Position numbers and translations under genes: made by a program
Source: Methylobacterium sp. UNC378MF
Lineage (GTDB): Bacteria > Pseudomonadota > Alphaproteobacteria > Rhizobiales > Beijerinckiaceae
DNA: 64,000 nucleotides
NCBI RefSeq assembly: GCF_900103195.1
Contig: NZ_FMWU01000011.1
Span: 1 to 64,000 of the forward strand
Reading direction: 5' to 3'
Notes under the pieces: model-generated
Told to the model about the DNA's origin: nothing
Seen by the model: only the letters and a program-made list of their open reading frames with translations
Database searches by the model: none
Shown: positions 8,664 to 17,522 of the stretch, piece after piece
Numbering within the stretch: position 1 is the first letter of the stretch
How the letters are laid out: each line of letters starts with the position of its first letter

Positions 8664-9059
8664 CTAGCACGGCGGCGTCGGAGCGCCGAGAGCGGTGGTC
8701 AGGCAATGTTCGAACTGGTCGGCCTCGAACGGCTTCGCGCAATACGCGAAGGCGCCGAGGGCGAGCGCCCGCGCCCGGGTGGATTCGCTCGGATAGGCCG
8801 TCATCACCATGACGGGCAGGTGCGGCCGCCGCTCAGCCAGGATCTTGAGGAGTTCGAGCCCGCTCACGCCGGGCATCTGCACATCCGTCACCACGAACAC
8901 GATATCGGCCTCGTCGAGCTTGGCGAGGAGCGGCTCCGCACCCGCGAATGCGAGGGCCTCGTATCCGAGCGCCCGGGTGAGACGATCCAGGGCGGAGCGG
9001 ATCGAGGGATCGTCGTCGACGATGGCGACGACCTGTCTGCGCGCGGCGCGTTCAGCCAT
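8664..9059 (-). CDS. Receiver-only response regulator
   Basis: A 131-residue single CheY-like receiver domain related to FixJ receivers. The acidic pair is in VDDDPS (residues ~15-17), the phospho-acceptor Asp is D59 in VVTDVQMPG, the Thr is in VMTAYP and the conserved Lys is K109 in AKPFE. There is no DNA-binding or enzymatic output domain. It overlaps the kinase stop codon by 8 bases, so the two are translationally coupled and form a cognate pair. Output must go through another protein, or the receiver may act as a phosphate sink for the kinase; this is inference. Confidence 0.88.
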   Translation of the reverse strand: MAERAARRQVVAIVDDDPSIRSALDRLTRALGYEALAFAGAEPLLAKLDEADIVFVVTDVQMPGVSGLELLKILAERRPHLPVMVMTAYPSESTRARALALGAFAYCAKPFEADQFEHCLTTALGAPTPPC

Positions 9060-10533
9060 GGGCGGAGGGCAGCAAGAAGTGGAATGCGGCGCCGCCATCG
9101 GGGCCGGCATCGACCCAGATGTCGCCCCCATGCGCGTCGATCAGGTTCCGGCAGATGGCCAAGCCCATCCCCATTCCACCAACCTTGGTGGAATGGAACG
9201 GTTCGAAGATCCGTATCCGCCGGTCGGGTTCGATTCCCGGTCCGGTATCGATCACATCGACCGCGGCGGAGCCGTCGACCCGACGGATCGCGACCGTGAT
9301 GTCCCTCCGGCCCGGAGACTCCGCCATAGCCTGGGCTGCATTGACCAGCAGATTGACGAAGATCTGCTGGATCTGGATCAGGTCCGCCGGGACCGGCGGG
9401 ATCCCGTCCTCGGCGGCGAGATGGACCGCAGCGCCGTGGCTGCGGATCTCGCGTTCGACCAGGAGATTGGCGTCCCGCGCGGCCTGCACCAGATCGATCG
9501 GGGCGACCACCCGCCCCCTGTTGCCGAGATAGGCGCGCGTGCGCGCCACGACATCCCGGGCGCGGGTCGCCGCGGAGATCACATCGTCGAGCGCCAGCGC
9601 CGCTTCGGCCACGTCCGGCCCCGGGCGCCGCAGCCAGCGCAGGGCCGCCTGGGCGTTGGCCACGATGGCCGCGAGCGGCGAGTTGACTTCGTGGGCGATG
9701 GAGGCGCTGAGCGCCCCGACCGTGGTGATCCGCGAGGTCCGGGCGAGTTCCGTGTCGGCGGCCGCGAGATGCGCCTGGGCCCGCTTGAACGCCGTGACGT
9801 CGAGCGACGTGACGATCACGTCCGAGAACCCCGCGCGCGCGCGCGGCAGGGTCGCGGTGAACAGCACGTCGCGCTGGCGCCCGTCGGCGCACATGATGTG
9901 CGCTTCCGAGCGAAAGAAGCGATCGCCGCGGCCGATCGCGACGAGCCATTGCACGAAGGTCTGGTCGGTGTCGGGCAGCAGCCGATCCAGGGAACCGAGA
10001 TAGGCATCCTTGGCCGTCGCGCCGGTCTCCTCCAGGGTGAAGGCGTTCACGTCCGTGATCATGACCTTGGACCGAAGGGCGCGAAGCTCCTCGGGGCGGC
10101 CGGCGAAGTGGCGCTCGATATCGGCGATCCCGGCCTGGCGCAGGGCCATGACGGCCTCGGCCACGGCGGTCCAGTCCTCGCGCCAGATCGAGATGCCGGA
10201 GCGTTCGTAGATCGCCTGGAACCCGTCCTCCGCGCTCTGCCGGCCGCGCCGCAGCGCCATGACATGGGCCGCGGCCGCGGCCGCGGCGCAGAGCGCCAAG
10301 CCGCCGCCGAGGACCATCACGGCATTGCTCCGGGACGCCGCCAGGACGCCCGCCAGGAACGCCAGGGCGACGGGCAGCCCCACCGCCAGCCCCGCCGCCG
10401 CAAGATCCTCCATGCGGATCGCCGCGGGATGGACGGGCGCGGCCTGCATCCAGTCCGGGAGATGATCGTCCTCGGCGACGCTTTGGCGCGCCGATTGCGC
10501 CAGGCTCGGCCAACGCGAGAAGACCTGCCGCAT
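9052..10533 (-). CDS. Membrane-bound PAS sensor histidine kinase
   Basis: A 493-residue sensor kinase. Two hydrophobic segments at about 47-66 and 71-94 anchor it. A PAS-like sensor region spans about 100-255, then HisKA with the phospho-acceptor H281 in SIAHEVNSPL, and a HATPase with N box NLLVNAAQAM, G1 DTGPGIEPD and G2 GMGMGLAIC. The order resembles FixL/TodS-type kinases without a haem motif. There is almost no periplasmic loop, so the signal is probably sensed in the membrane or cytoplasm. It is cotranscribed with the receiver-only partner and divergent from the AraC gene at 10602. Confidence 0.9.
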   Translation of the reverse strand: MRQVFSRWPSLAQSARQSVAEDDHLPDWMQAAPVHPAAIRMEDLAAAGLAVGLPVALAFLAGVLAASRSNAVMVLGGGLALCAAAAAAAHVMALRRGRQSAEDGFQAIYERSGISIWREDWTAVAEAVMALRQAGIADIERHFAGRPEELRALRSKVMITDVNAFTLEETGATAKDAYLGSLDRLLPDTDQTFVQWLVAIGRGDRFFRSEAHIMCADGRQRDVLFTATLPRARAGFSDVIVTSLDVTAFKRAQAHLAAADTELARTSRITTVGALSASIAHEVNSPLAAIVANAQAALRWLRRPGPDVAEAALALDDVISAATRARDVVARTRAYLGNRGRVVAPIDLVQAARDANLLVEREIRSHGAAVHLAAEDGIPPVPADLIQIQQIFVNLLVNAAQAMAESPGRRDITVAIRRVDGSAAVDVIDTGPGIEPDRRIRIFEPFHSTKVGGMGMGLAICRNLIDAHGGDIWVDAGPDGGAAFHFLLPSAHG

Positions 10534-10601
10534 GCCGCCTATCCACCTGGGTCCGTCAGACTACCGAGATCGGGCCGGCCCGTCTCCGATACGCCTGTAT
10601 A

Positions 10602-11534
10602 ATGGCGTGTCCCAACCGTGAATTGCATGTTGCCGGCATGGACTTGCACCGACACGGCATCCTCAAATTCCCGAATGCAGGTCTGCTCGCCTCGTCCCAC
10701 GATCGCGGCTGGCAGGGCGTGGCTGCCGAACTCCGGTCCCATCCCTCGGGCGACCTGCCGGCGATCGTGCCCACCCAGATGGAGATCACCCTCGCGACGC
10801 GGCGCTGTCCCGGCGCGCAGGTCAGCCGCAAAGGCGCCGGCCTGCGCCAGCAGACGGCCGTCGAGCCGGGGACGATCTGGCTGTGCCCGGTCGGCGTCGG
10901 CGAGGACGACATCAACATCTCGGCGCCTCTGTCCGAGGTCCTGCACATCTACCTGCCGGAGGACCGCTTCAAGGCCCTGGCGGACCTGTACGGCGACGCC
11001 CGCATCCGGGCCGACACGGTGCGCTACCTCGCCGATGTCCAGGATCCGCTCATCCGCCAGATCGGCCTGTCCATCCTGGGTGAGCTGGTCCAGGAGAGTT
11101 CGGCCGGGCGGATGATGGTGGAGAGTGCCGCGCTGACCCTGACGGCGCGGGTCGCCCAGGCCTACGGGCACGACCGACCGGATTCGGCCGCCCCGTCGAC
11201 CGAGGAGGGTTCCTGTCCCGACCGGATCCAGCGGGCGATCGCGTTCATTCGCGACAACCTCGAGCGTGACCTCTCGATCACCGAACTCGCCGCCGTGGCC
11301 TGCCTGAGCCCGTTCCACTTCGCCCGGATGTTCAAGCGCGTCACCGGACAGACACCCTACGGCTTCGTCAGCGCGGAGCGGCTGGCCTGTGCCTGCCGGC
11401 TCCTGGCGGACCGCAAGATCTCGATCCTCGATGTCGCCCTGCGCTCCGGCTTCTCGAGTCAGGCCGCCTTCGGGACCGCCTTCAAGCGCGCCAAAGGCTA
11501 CGCCCCGTCCGAATATCGCAAGTTGATAGGATGA
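10602..11534 (+). CDS. AraC-family transcriptional regulator
   Basis: Up to 310 residues. The N-terminal ~200 residues form an unidentified sensing domain; the C-terminal ~100 residues (about 207-308) carry the paired AraC HTHs, with SITELAAVACLSPFHFARMF in the first and the conserved FSSQAAFGTAFKRAKGYAPSEYR in the second. An alternative start is the ATG at 10638 (MDLHRHGILKF). It diverges from the sensor kinase at 10533, with less than 110 bases between, so a shared regulatory region is likely. Target genes cannot be named. Confidence 0.85.
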   Translation: MACPNRELHVAGMDLHRHGILKFPNAGLLASSHDRGWQGVAAELRSHPSGDLPAIVPTQMEITLATRRCPGAQVSRKGAGLRQQTAVEPGTIWLCPVGVGEDDINISAPLSEVLHIYLPEDRFKALADLYGDARIRADTVRYLADVQDPLIRQIGLSILGELVQESSAGRMMVESAALTLTARVAQAYGHDRPDSAAPSTEEGSCPDRIQRAIAFIRDNLERDLSITELAAVACLSPFHFARMFKRVTGQTPYGFVSAERLACACRLLADRKISILDVALRSGFSSQAAFGTAFKRAKGYAPSEYRKLIG

Positions 11535-11641
11535 ACCGCGGAGGCAGAATCGCAAGATCGCCATAAACGACAGCAACATCGATATAAATCTATCGCCACA
11601 GTGTACTATATTGTCTTCCTGCGAAGCCAGGAGAGACTGCG

Positions 11642-12634
11642 ATGATCGAAGCGTCCATTGTGCGGCCTCATCGAGCGGAGACCGGCCTCGGTCCGTCCCC
11701 TGCGCGCGCCCGGGCACGGGGTGGCCGGCCTGTCCGCACCCTGCCGCGGAGATCGGGATCGTGCCCGCAGGACTGGCCGATCCCTTGGCCGGAGGAGACC
11801 GGAATCCTGGCTTTCTCCGTCGAGACGTCGGAGGCGCCGCTCGCGATCGCGCGCTGCGACGCGCTGCTCGTGCAAGTCCGGCCGCAAGTCCAGCCGCAAG
11901 TCCAGCCGGCGCCTCGACGGGGCGCCGCGTCCGGCGCGGTCGATGATGATCGGGAATCCGGCAACGTCCTGCTGCAGGATCTGCGGCAGGCGACGTCGGT
12001 GGCGCCCCTGCCCGGAGCGGTTCATATCGCCCTGCACAGGACGCTGCTCGGGGAGGTCGCCACGTGCCTTCACGCCGGCGGAACCGATCCCCTCGACGCA
12101 TTGACGGCGGCTTGCGGCAAGCGGTTGACCGATGCGACGATCCACGCGCTCGCGCTCGGCGCCTCGGCGACGCTTCACCGGTCGGATCGCGGGGCGACGG
12201 TGTTCCGGAACCAGCTGGGCCGGGCGCTGGCGGCGCATCTGCTCGGAACCTACGCGGCCTTGGCGGATGCCGCCAAGCCCGTGCGCGGCGGGCTCGCACC
12301 GTGGCAGCTCAAGCGCGCCCAGGACCTGATGCGCACCACCCTGGCCCAGTCGCTGAGCTTGCCCGTCGTTGCGGCAGCCTGCGGTCTCTCGGCGAGCCAT
12401 TTCGCCCGCGCCTTCCGGTGCTCGACAGGAACCTCACCTCATGCCTGGCTGGTGCGGCAGCGCCTCGCCCGCGCCAAGGATCTCATGCGCGCGCAGGACC
12501 TGGCACTGGCCGACATCGCCCTGTCCTGCGGTTTCGCGGATCAGAGCCACTTCACCCGCGTCTTCGCGCGGGAGGAGCATATGAGCCCGGGCCGTTGGCG
12601 CCGGTCCATCGAACAAGAGCCGGGCAGGCCCTGA
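11642..12634 (+). CDS. AraC-family transcriptional regulator
   Basis: A 330-residue protein with a divergent N-terminal half and a C-terminal AraC DNA-binding domain at about 225-320. First HTH: LSLPVVAAACGLSASHFARA; second: DIALSCGFADQSHFTRVFAR. AGGAG lies just upstream of the ATG at 11642. The N-terminal ~90 residues are Arg/Pro-rich and include a small repeat (QVRPQVQPQVQP), so the true folded protein may begin later. The preceding 100 bases are unusually AT-rich (11570-11615) and include a short palindrome CGATA-TAAATC-TATCG, a plausible promoter or operator. It is the second AraC gene in a row but not close to the first in sequence. Confidence 0.8.
   Translation: MIEASIVRPHRAETGLGPSPARARARGGRPVRTLPRRSGSCPQDWPIPWPEETGILAFSVETSEAPLAIARCDALLVQVRPQVQPQVQPAPRRGAASGAVDDDRESGNVLLQDLRQATSVAPLPGAVHIALHRTLLGEVATCLHAGGTDPLDALTAACGKRLTDATIHALALGASATLHRSDRGATVFRNQLGRALAAHLLGTYAALADAAKPVRGGLAPWQLKRAQDLMRTTLAQSLSLPVVAAACGLSASHFARAFRCSTGTSPHAWLVRQRLARAKDLMRAQDLALADIALSCGFADQSHFTRVFAREEHMSPGRWRRSIEQEPGRP
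11872..11907. repeat. 12-bp triplicate within the AraC gene
   Basis: Three head-to-tail copies of GCAAGTCCRGCC start at 11872, 11884 and 11896. They encode a VxPQ-like repeat in the N-terminal linker of the regulator. The period keeps the reading frame. Confidence 0.8.
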
Positions 12635-12726
12635 ACCGTGCGGAGGCGGCTCTCGGGGCCCGACCCGTGCCGGGGGCGGTCAGGACACCAAACCTGTGCG
12701 ACATCCGCGAGGCCGGGGCGGCCCCG

Positions 12727-13452
12727 TCACGGTGCAGGCTCGGCGGCCGGAAGCACCGCGGCCACGCCGCCGAGGAGCATCTGGATCTTCGCCGCGACGA
12801 TATCCTGGACGCTGCAGCCTGGAGGCAGGCGATAGATGAATTCTCTCACACCCAGGTAGAATATAGACGCGTGGACGGACCAGACCATCTCGATTTCGAT
12901 ATCGAGTACCGGAACTCTCTTGAGAGAAGGTCTGCCGAAATGATCTCTCAGCTCTTCGACGACGGCTTCGAAAATACGGTCTCGAAGGAATTTTAGATAT
13001 CGCGCATTGAAGTCCAGATTCTTAAGGCCGGCGAACATGAAGAGCCTGATCCATTCCGGTGTCAGGATGACCTTGGCATAACTGACGTAGAATCGCGTCA
13101 GGCGGTCCGCGATCGGGATGCGGCGGTCGCCGATGAGTTCCTCCCAGAACGGGTCCCAGCGCCCGACAAACACATCTTGGTAGACGCGTTCGATGAGGGC
13201 CTCCTTGCTGGGGAAGTAGCGGTACAGCAGCGGCTGGGTGATGCCCAATATCGCGGCGAGCTCGCGTGTCTGGCCTTCGAATCCGCGCTCCGCGAAGAAC
13301 GCAATCGCTGCGGCGGCAATGCTCTTCTCCCGATCGGCAGGCGACAACCGCCTGCGGGCGGCCGGTGGCGTGTCCGCCGCGGCCCCGCGCGGGCTTGGCG
13401 CGGCGGTCAGCGGGCCGGCGAGGCTCGGCTTTGATGTGAGCGAACGGACCAT
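12727..13452 (-). CDS. TetR-family repressor
   Basis: A 241-residue regulator. A Pro/Ala-rich N-terminal tail of ~38 residues precedes the TetR HTH (about 40-90: IAAAAIAFFAERGFEG, LAAILGITQPLLYRYFPSKEALI), followed by an all-helical ligand-binding and dimerisation domain. It is divergent from the monooxygenase operon. A 15-bp sequence found three times in the shared 239-base gap is the likely operator, one copy lying 27 bases before this ATG, which suggests autorepression as well as control of the operon. The inducer is unknown; an aromatic or N-heterocyclic compound is a guess from the neighbour. Confidence 0.88.
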   Translation of the reverse strand: MVRSLTSKPSLAGPLTAAPSPRGAAADTPPAARRRLSPADREKSIAAAAIAFFAERGFEGQTRELAAILGITQPLLYRYFPSKEALIERVYQDVFVGRWDPFWEELIGDRRIPIADRLTRFYVSYAKVILTPEWIRLFMFAGLKNLDFNARYLKFLRDRIFEAVVEELRDHFGRPSLKRVPVLDIEIEMVWSVHASIFYLGVREFIYRLPPGCSVQDIVAAKIQMLLGGVAAVLPAAEPAP

Positions 13453-13478
13453 CGGGGTTCGTTATCACAGCAGGCTCC

Positions 13479-13493
13479 TTGATCAAGCGATAA
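13479..13493 (+). promoter_or_regulatory. Likely TetR operator, copy 1
   Basis: TTGATCAAGCGATAA, 27 bases upstream of the repressor ATG. Its exact reverse complement occurs at 13563-13577. Position between promoter and start fits autorepression. Confidence 0.55.
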
Positions 13494-13562
13494 ACAACTT
13501 GCCCGACGCTCCGATCGGTCATTCGGCCTCGACAGCCGTAATCGCCTTCCGCTGAAGCGAAT

Positions 13563-13577
13563 TTATCGCTTGATCAA
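13563..13577 (-). promoter_or_regulatory. Likely TetR operator, copy 2 (inverted)
   Basis: Perfect inverted copy of the 13479 site. It lies immediately before a good -35 hexamer TTGACA at 13583-13588 that would serve the monooxygenase operon. Confidence 0.55.
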
Positions 13578-13582
13578 CAGGG

Positions 13583-13625
13583 TTGACAAAGCGCCTGCGC
13601 CTGCGCACTGTTGATCGATCGATAA
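13583..13625 (+). promoter_or_regulatory. Probable promoter of the monooxygenase operon with operator copy 3
   Basis: TTGACA at 13583-13588 is a consensus -35; the -10 is poor (ACTGTT at 13607-13612, 18-base spacing). The third operator-like copy, TTGATCGATCGATAA at 13611-13625, differs from copy 1 at two positions and would overlap the -10/start region, a classical repressor position. Confidence 0.45.
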
Positions 13626-13691
13626 TCAACAATCCGGCTGGACGCGCCGCGCCGGCGATGGGGCGGACCGCCCGATCAGGGAGGACTCGAC

Positions 13692-14939
13692 GTGGGAGTG
13701 ACCGGAAGCGGGCGCCTGACGCGACCCAGGGCTGTCGTGATCGGCGGCTCGATGGCAGGGCTCTTCTCGGCCCTGCTCCTGCGGCGAGCCGGCTGGGAGG
13801 TCGACGTCTTCGAGCGCGCTGGACGCGAGCTGTCCGGCCGCGGCGCCGGGATCGTGACCCATGCCGAACTGTTCCGCATCCTCCAGGCCGCCGGGATCGA
13901 CCGGCAGGCGGCCGAAGTCGGCGTGTCGGTGGTCGGACGGCGGGTGCTGGGGGCGGACGGCGCGGTCATCGGGGACCTGGCGCTTCCCCAGATCCTGACC
14001 TCCTGGGGCCATCTCTACAACCTGCTCCGCGATGCGCTCCCCGCTGCGTGCTACCATCACGGCCGCGCGCTCTCCCGGGTGGAGGCGGGCCCGGACGCCG
14101 CCACGGCCCATTTCGCGGATGGCTCGTCGGCGACGGGCGATCTCCTGATCGGAGCGGATGGGATCTTCTCCGCGGTGCGCGCCCAGTTCTCACCGGAGGC
14201 GGTTCCGAACTACGTCGGCTACATCGCCTGGCGCGGCCTCGTGGACGAAGCCGCCCTGACGCCGGAGACCCGCGAGGCGCTCCTCGACCATTTCGCCTTC
14301 GCGTTGCCGGACGGCGAGCAGATGCTGGGCTATCCGGTGGCGGGGGCCGGCAACGCGCTGGCGCGCGGCCGGCGCCGCTTCAACTTCGTGTGGTATCGCC
14401 CGGCCGCCGACACCGCCCTGCGCGACCTGCTGACCGACATCGACGGCATCGCCCATCCGCTCTCGATCCCCCCGAGCCGGATCCGGCCGGCGATCGTCGC
14501 GGCGATGCGGGCGGATGCAAGACGGCTCCTCGCGCCGCAATTCGCCGAGGTCGTCGAGAAGGCCGAGCAACCGTTCATCCAAGCCATCCAGGACCTCGAA
14601 ACACCCCGCATGCGGCTCGCCCGGCGCGTCGTCATCCTGGGCGATGCCGCCTTCGTCGCCCGCCCGCATGTGGGCATGGGCGTGACCAAGGCCGCCTCGG
14701 ATGCGCAGAGCCTCGTGGATGCGCTGGCGGAACATCCCGATGATCGCGACGCGGCCCTGGCGGCCTTCGAGGCGACCCGCCTCCGCTACGGCGCCGCCGT
14801 GATCCGCCGTGCCCGGGAGCTCGGCGCCTACATGCAGGCCCAGATCCTCACCCCAGAGGAACGCGCCATGGCCGAGCGCCATCGCCGGCCCGAGGCCGTG
14901 ATGGCGGAGACCGCCGTCGCCACCGGCATCGCGGCTTGA
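13692..14939 (+). CDS. FAD-dependent monooxygenase, 2,6-dihydroxypyridine 3-monooxygenase-like
   Basis: A 415-residue class A flavoprotein hydroxylase that would add one oxygen atom to an aromatic or N-heteroaromatic ring using NAD(P)H and O2. FAD dinucleotide motif [20 protein letters not shown] near residue 15; an Arg-containing GRGAGIV loop; the DG motif [11 protein letters not shown]; a substrate-side segment [11 protein letters not shown] and FNFVWYRP; and the second FAD motif [18 protein letters not shown]. This combination resembles 2,6-dihydroxypyridine hydroxylases of nicotine/nicotinate degradation more than salicylate hydroxylases. The GTG at 13692 follows GGAGGA. First gene of the TetR-controlled operon. 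The exact substrate is not determinable here. Confidence 0.85.
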   Translation: MGVTGSGRLTRPRAVVIGGSMAGLFSALLLRRAGWEVDVFERAGRELSGRGAGIVTHAELFRILQAAGIDRQAAEVGVSVVGRRVLGADGAVIGDLALPQILTSWGHLYNLLRDALPAACYHHGRALSRVEAGPDAATAHFADGSSATGDLLIGADGIFSAVRAQFSPEAVPNYVGYIAWRGLVDEAALTPETREALLDHFAFALPDGEQMLGYPVAGAGNALARGRRRFNFVWYRPAADTALRDLLTDIDGIAHPLSIPPSRIRPAIVAAMRADARRLLAPQFAEVVEKAEQPFIQAIQDLETPRMRLARRVVILGDAAFVARPHVGMGVTKAASDAQSLVDALAEHPDDRDAALAAFEATRLRYGAAVIRRARELGAYMQAQILTPEERAMAERHRRPEAVMAETAVATGIAA

Positions 14940-14966
14940 TCCGAGGCCTCAGCAGAGGGGGACGCA

Positions 14967-15272
14967 GTGAACAGCGCACGCATCTCGAGCCACCCAACCT
15001 TCCGCCGGCTGTGCTTCGAGCGGAACTGCCTGGGCCTGTCCCTGGCGGTGGTCATGGCGACCGCCTACTTCGCCTACATCCTCACGGTCGCCTTCCGCCC
15101 CGACCTCCTCGGCACACCGATCGGGGACAAGGACGGCGCGATCCTGACCTGGGGCCTCGCCGTCGGCGTCGCGCTCCTCGGCCTGGGCTTCGTGCTCACG
15201 CTCATCTACGTGCTCGTCGCCAACACGCGCCTCGACGGCCTCAGCCGGCGCCTGCGGGAGGATCTCCGATGA
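14967..15272 (+). CDS. DUF485 membrane protein (YjcH-like symporter partner)
   Basis: A 101-residue protein with two membrane segments (about 25-43 and 62-86), N-terminal [12 protein letters not shown] and C-terminal [10 protein letters not shown], the pattern of DUF485 proteins. Members are encoded directly before ActP-type sodium:solute symporters, as here. The GTG at 14967 follows AGAGGGGGA. Its stop overlaps the start of the symporter by 4 bases (ATGA), so expression is coupled. Molecular role is not established for the family. Confidence 0.85.
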   Translation: MNSARISSHPTFRRLCFERNCLGLSLAVVMATAYFAYILTVAFRPDLLGTPIGDKDGAILTWGLAVGVALLGLGFVLTLIYVLVANTRLDGLSRRLREDLR

Positions 15273-16933
15273 CCGGCGCGCGCGTCCTGCTTGCCGCGGC
15301 GGCGGTCCTTCTCGCCGACGGTGCCCGCGCCGACGCCCTGACGGGGCCGGTGACGCGCCAGCCGCTGAATCCGATGGCGATCGCGATGTTCCTCGGCTTC
15401 GTCGCGGTCACCCTCGCCGTCACGGTCCGGGCCGCGCGCAGCGGCACCAGGACGGCGCGCGACTATTACGCGGCCGGCGGCGGGCTCAGCGGTTTCCAGA
15501 ACGGGTTGGCCATCGCGGGCGACTACACCTCCGCGGCCACCTTCCTGGGCGTGACGGCGCTGATCTATACGTCGGGCTATGACGGGATGATCTACGCGGT
15601 CGGCTTCCTGGTCGGCTTTCCGATGATCCTGTTCCTGATCGCCGAGCCCCTGCGCAACCTCGGTCGCTACACCTTCGCCGACGTGGCGGCCTACAGGCTG
15701 TCCGAAGTCCCGGTGCGCCTCGTCGCGGGCCTCAACACCCTCGTCATCGTGCTGTTCTACCTGATCGCCCAGATGGTCGGGGCCGGCAAGCTGATCGAGC
15801 TGCTCTTCGGGCTGCCCTACCTGGCGGCGGTGGTGCTCGTCGGCGTGCTGATGATGGCCTACGTCGTCTTCGGCGGCATGCGCGCGACGACCTGGGTCCA
15901 GATCATCAAGGCGGTCCTGCTGCTGTCGGGATCCGTCCTGATGTCGACGCTGATCCTGGCCCGCTTCGGCTTCAGCCTGGAGGCGCTGTTCGCCCGCGCG
16001 GTCGCTCTCCACCCGAAGAAGCTCGCCATCATGGCGCCGGGAGGACTGGTCCGGGATCCGGTCTCGGCGATGTCGCTCGGGCTCGCGCTGATCTTCGGCA
16101 CGGCCGGGCTGCCGCATATCCTGATGCGCTTCTTCACCGTGGCCGACGCCCGTCAGGCGCGGTTCTCGATCCTCGTCGCCACGGGGTTCATCACGATCTT
16201 CTACACGCTGCTGTTCGTCCTCGGCTTCGGCGCCATCGCGCTGGTGCAGGGCGACCCGGCCTACGCGGACGCGGCCGGCGGCGTCATCGGCGGCACCAAC
16301 ATGGTCGCGCTTCATCTGGCGGACAAGCTCGGCGGCGCCCTGCTGCTCGGCTTCATCTCGGCGGTGGCCTTCGCGACGATCCTGGCCGTGGTCTCGGGGC
16401 TGACGATCGCGGGGGCCTCGGCGGCGAGCCACGATCTCTATGCCCGCGCCCTGCGCCGGGGCCGCGCCACCGAGCAGAGGGAAATCCAGGTCTCGAAGGC
16501 CGCCGCAATCGGCATCAGCCTGGTCGCGATGGGGCTCGGCATCCTGTTCGAGAACCAGAACATCGCCTTCATGGTCGGGCTCGTCTTCGCCATCGCGGCG
16601 AGCGCGAACTTCCCCGTGATCCTCCTCTCGGTGGCGTGGCGGGACCTGACAACCCGCGGGGCGGTCACGGGATCGCTCGCGGGCCTCACCAGCGCCCTCG
16701 TCCTCGTCGCGCTGAGCCCCGGCGTCTGGACCGCGACCCTGAAGCTCGGCGCCGCCCCGTTCCCCTACGACAACCCGGCCCTGTTCTCGATGCCCCTGGC
16801 CTTCCTGACCTCCTGGGCGGTGTCGCGGCTGGACCGGAGCGAGGCCGCCGCCTCGGTCCGCGCGGCCTACGCGGCCCAGCACGTGACGGCGCAGACCGGC
16901 TTCGACCGGCCCACCGCACCGGCACTCCACTGA
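15269..16933 (+). CDS. Sodium:solute symporter, ActP (acetate/organic acid) type
   Basis: A 554-residue inner-membrane carrier with a short N-terminal signal-like segment and about 13 membrane spans. Family landmarks include the [21 protein letters not shown] entry motif, SAATFLG, the [16 protein letters not shown] segment and a long [19 protein letters not shown] stretch. These are shared with acetate permease ActP and relatives that carry monocarboxylates. It is coupled to the DUF485 gene and cotranscribed with the monooxygenase, so here it probably imports the monooxygenase substrate or a related organic acid; that assignment is inference from context. Confidence 0.9.
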   Translation: MTGARVLLAAAAVLLADGARADALTGPVTRQPLNPMAIAMFLGFVAVTLAVTVRAARSGTRTARDYYAAGGGLSGFQNGLAIAGDYTSAATFLGVTALIYTSGYDGMIYAVGFLVGFPMILFLIAEPLRNLGRYTFADVAAYRLSEVPVRLVAGLNTLVIVLFYLIAQMVGAGKLIELLFGLPYLAAVVLVGVLMMAYVVFGGMRATTWVQIIKAVLLLSGSVLMSTLILARFGFSLEALFARAVALHPKKLAIMAPGGLVRDPVSAMSLGLALIFGTAGLPHILMRFFTVADARQARFSILVATGFITIFYTLLFVLGFGAIALVQGDPAYADAAGGVIGGTNMVALHLADKLGGALLLGFISAVAFATILAVVSGLTIAGASAASHDLYARALRRGRATEQREIQVSKAAAIGISLVAMGLGILFENQNIAFMVGLVFAIAASANFPVILLSVAWRDLTTRGAVTGSLAGLTSALVLVALSPGVWTATLKLGAAPFPYDNPALFSMPLAFLTSWAVSRLDRSEAAASVRAAYAAQHVTAQTGFDRPTAPALH

Positions 16934-16952
16934 ACCGACGAGGAGAAGGGTC

Positions 16953-17366
16953 ATGACGCAGCAGACTTGGACCTGGCCGACGCCCCCGCGCGACTGGCCG
17001 CAGGACCTGCGCGAGGATTTCGCCGCCGGGTCCGGACGCGGGCTGGTCGGCAGCCGCCTCGTCTCGGAGACGGAGCGCGTCCGGGTCTGGTCGCTCAGCC
17101 TGAAGCCGGGCGAGCGGATCGGATTCCACACGCATGTGCTCGACTACTTCTGGACCGCGGTCACCGGAGGGCGCGCCCGCTCGCATTATGCGGATGGCCG
17201 GATCAACGAAGTCGCTTATGAGCCGGGCGACACCCAGCACCATACCTTTCCGGCCGGCGCGTTCATGATCCACGATCTCGAGAATATCGGCCCGACCGAA
17301 CTCAGCTTCACGACCGTCGAGTTCCTCGACAGCGCGAACGCACCGCTTCCCCTGACCGGCCGATGA
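16953..17366 (+). CDS. Single-domain cupin protein
   Basis: A 137-residue cytoplasmic cupin. The barrel spans about residues 35-125 with PGERIGFHTHVLDYFW (two metal-type His) and the second motif PGDTQHHTFPAG. It follows the symporter after 19 bases with a strong GAGGAGAAGGG ribosome site, so it is the last gene of the monooxygenase operon. Cupins in such operons can be ring-cleaving or isomerising enzymes or ligand sensors; none of these roles can be fixed from sequence. Confidence 0.8.
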   Translation: MTQQTWTWPTPPRDWPQDLREDFAAGSGRGLVGSRLVSETERVRVWSLSLKPGERIGFHTHVLDYFWTAVTGGRARSHYADGRINEVAYEPGDTQHHTFPAGAFMIHDLENIGPTELSFTTVEFLDSANAPLPLTGR

Positions 17367-17522
17367 CGTCCGCCTCGACCGTCCGGCTCAGCGCGGGCAG
17401 CCCCGTGGCCGGCCGGATCGTGTCGCCGCGCACGAAGCTTGCTGTGAACGCCGGTGCGGTCCCGCAGCACGGGAACCGCCTGGGCTCCTCCCGGTCCGGG
17501 CACGTTTGGCGTTGCGGGTGAC

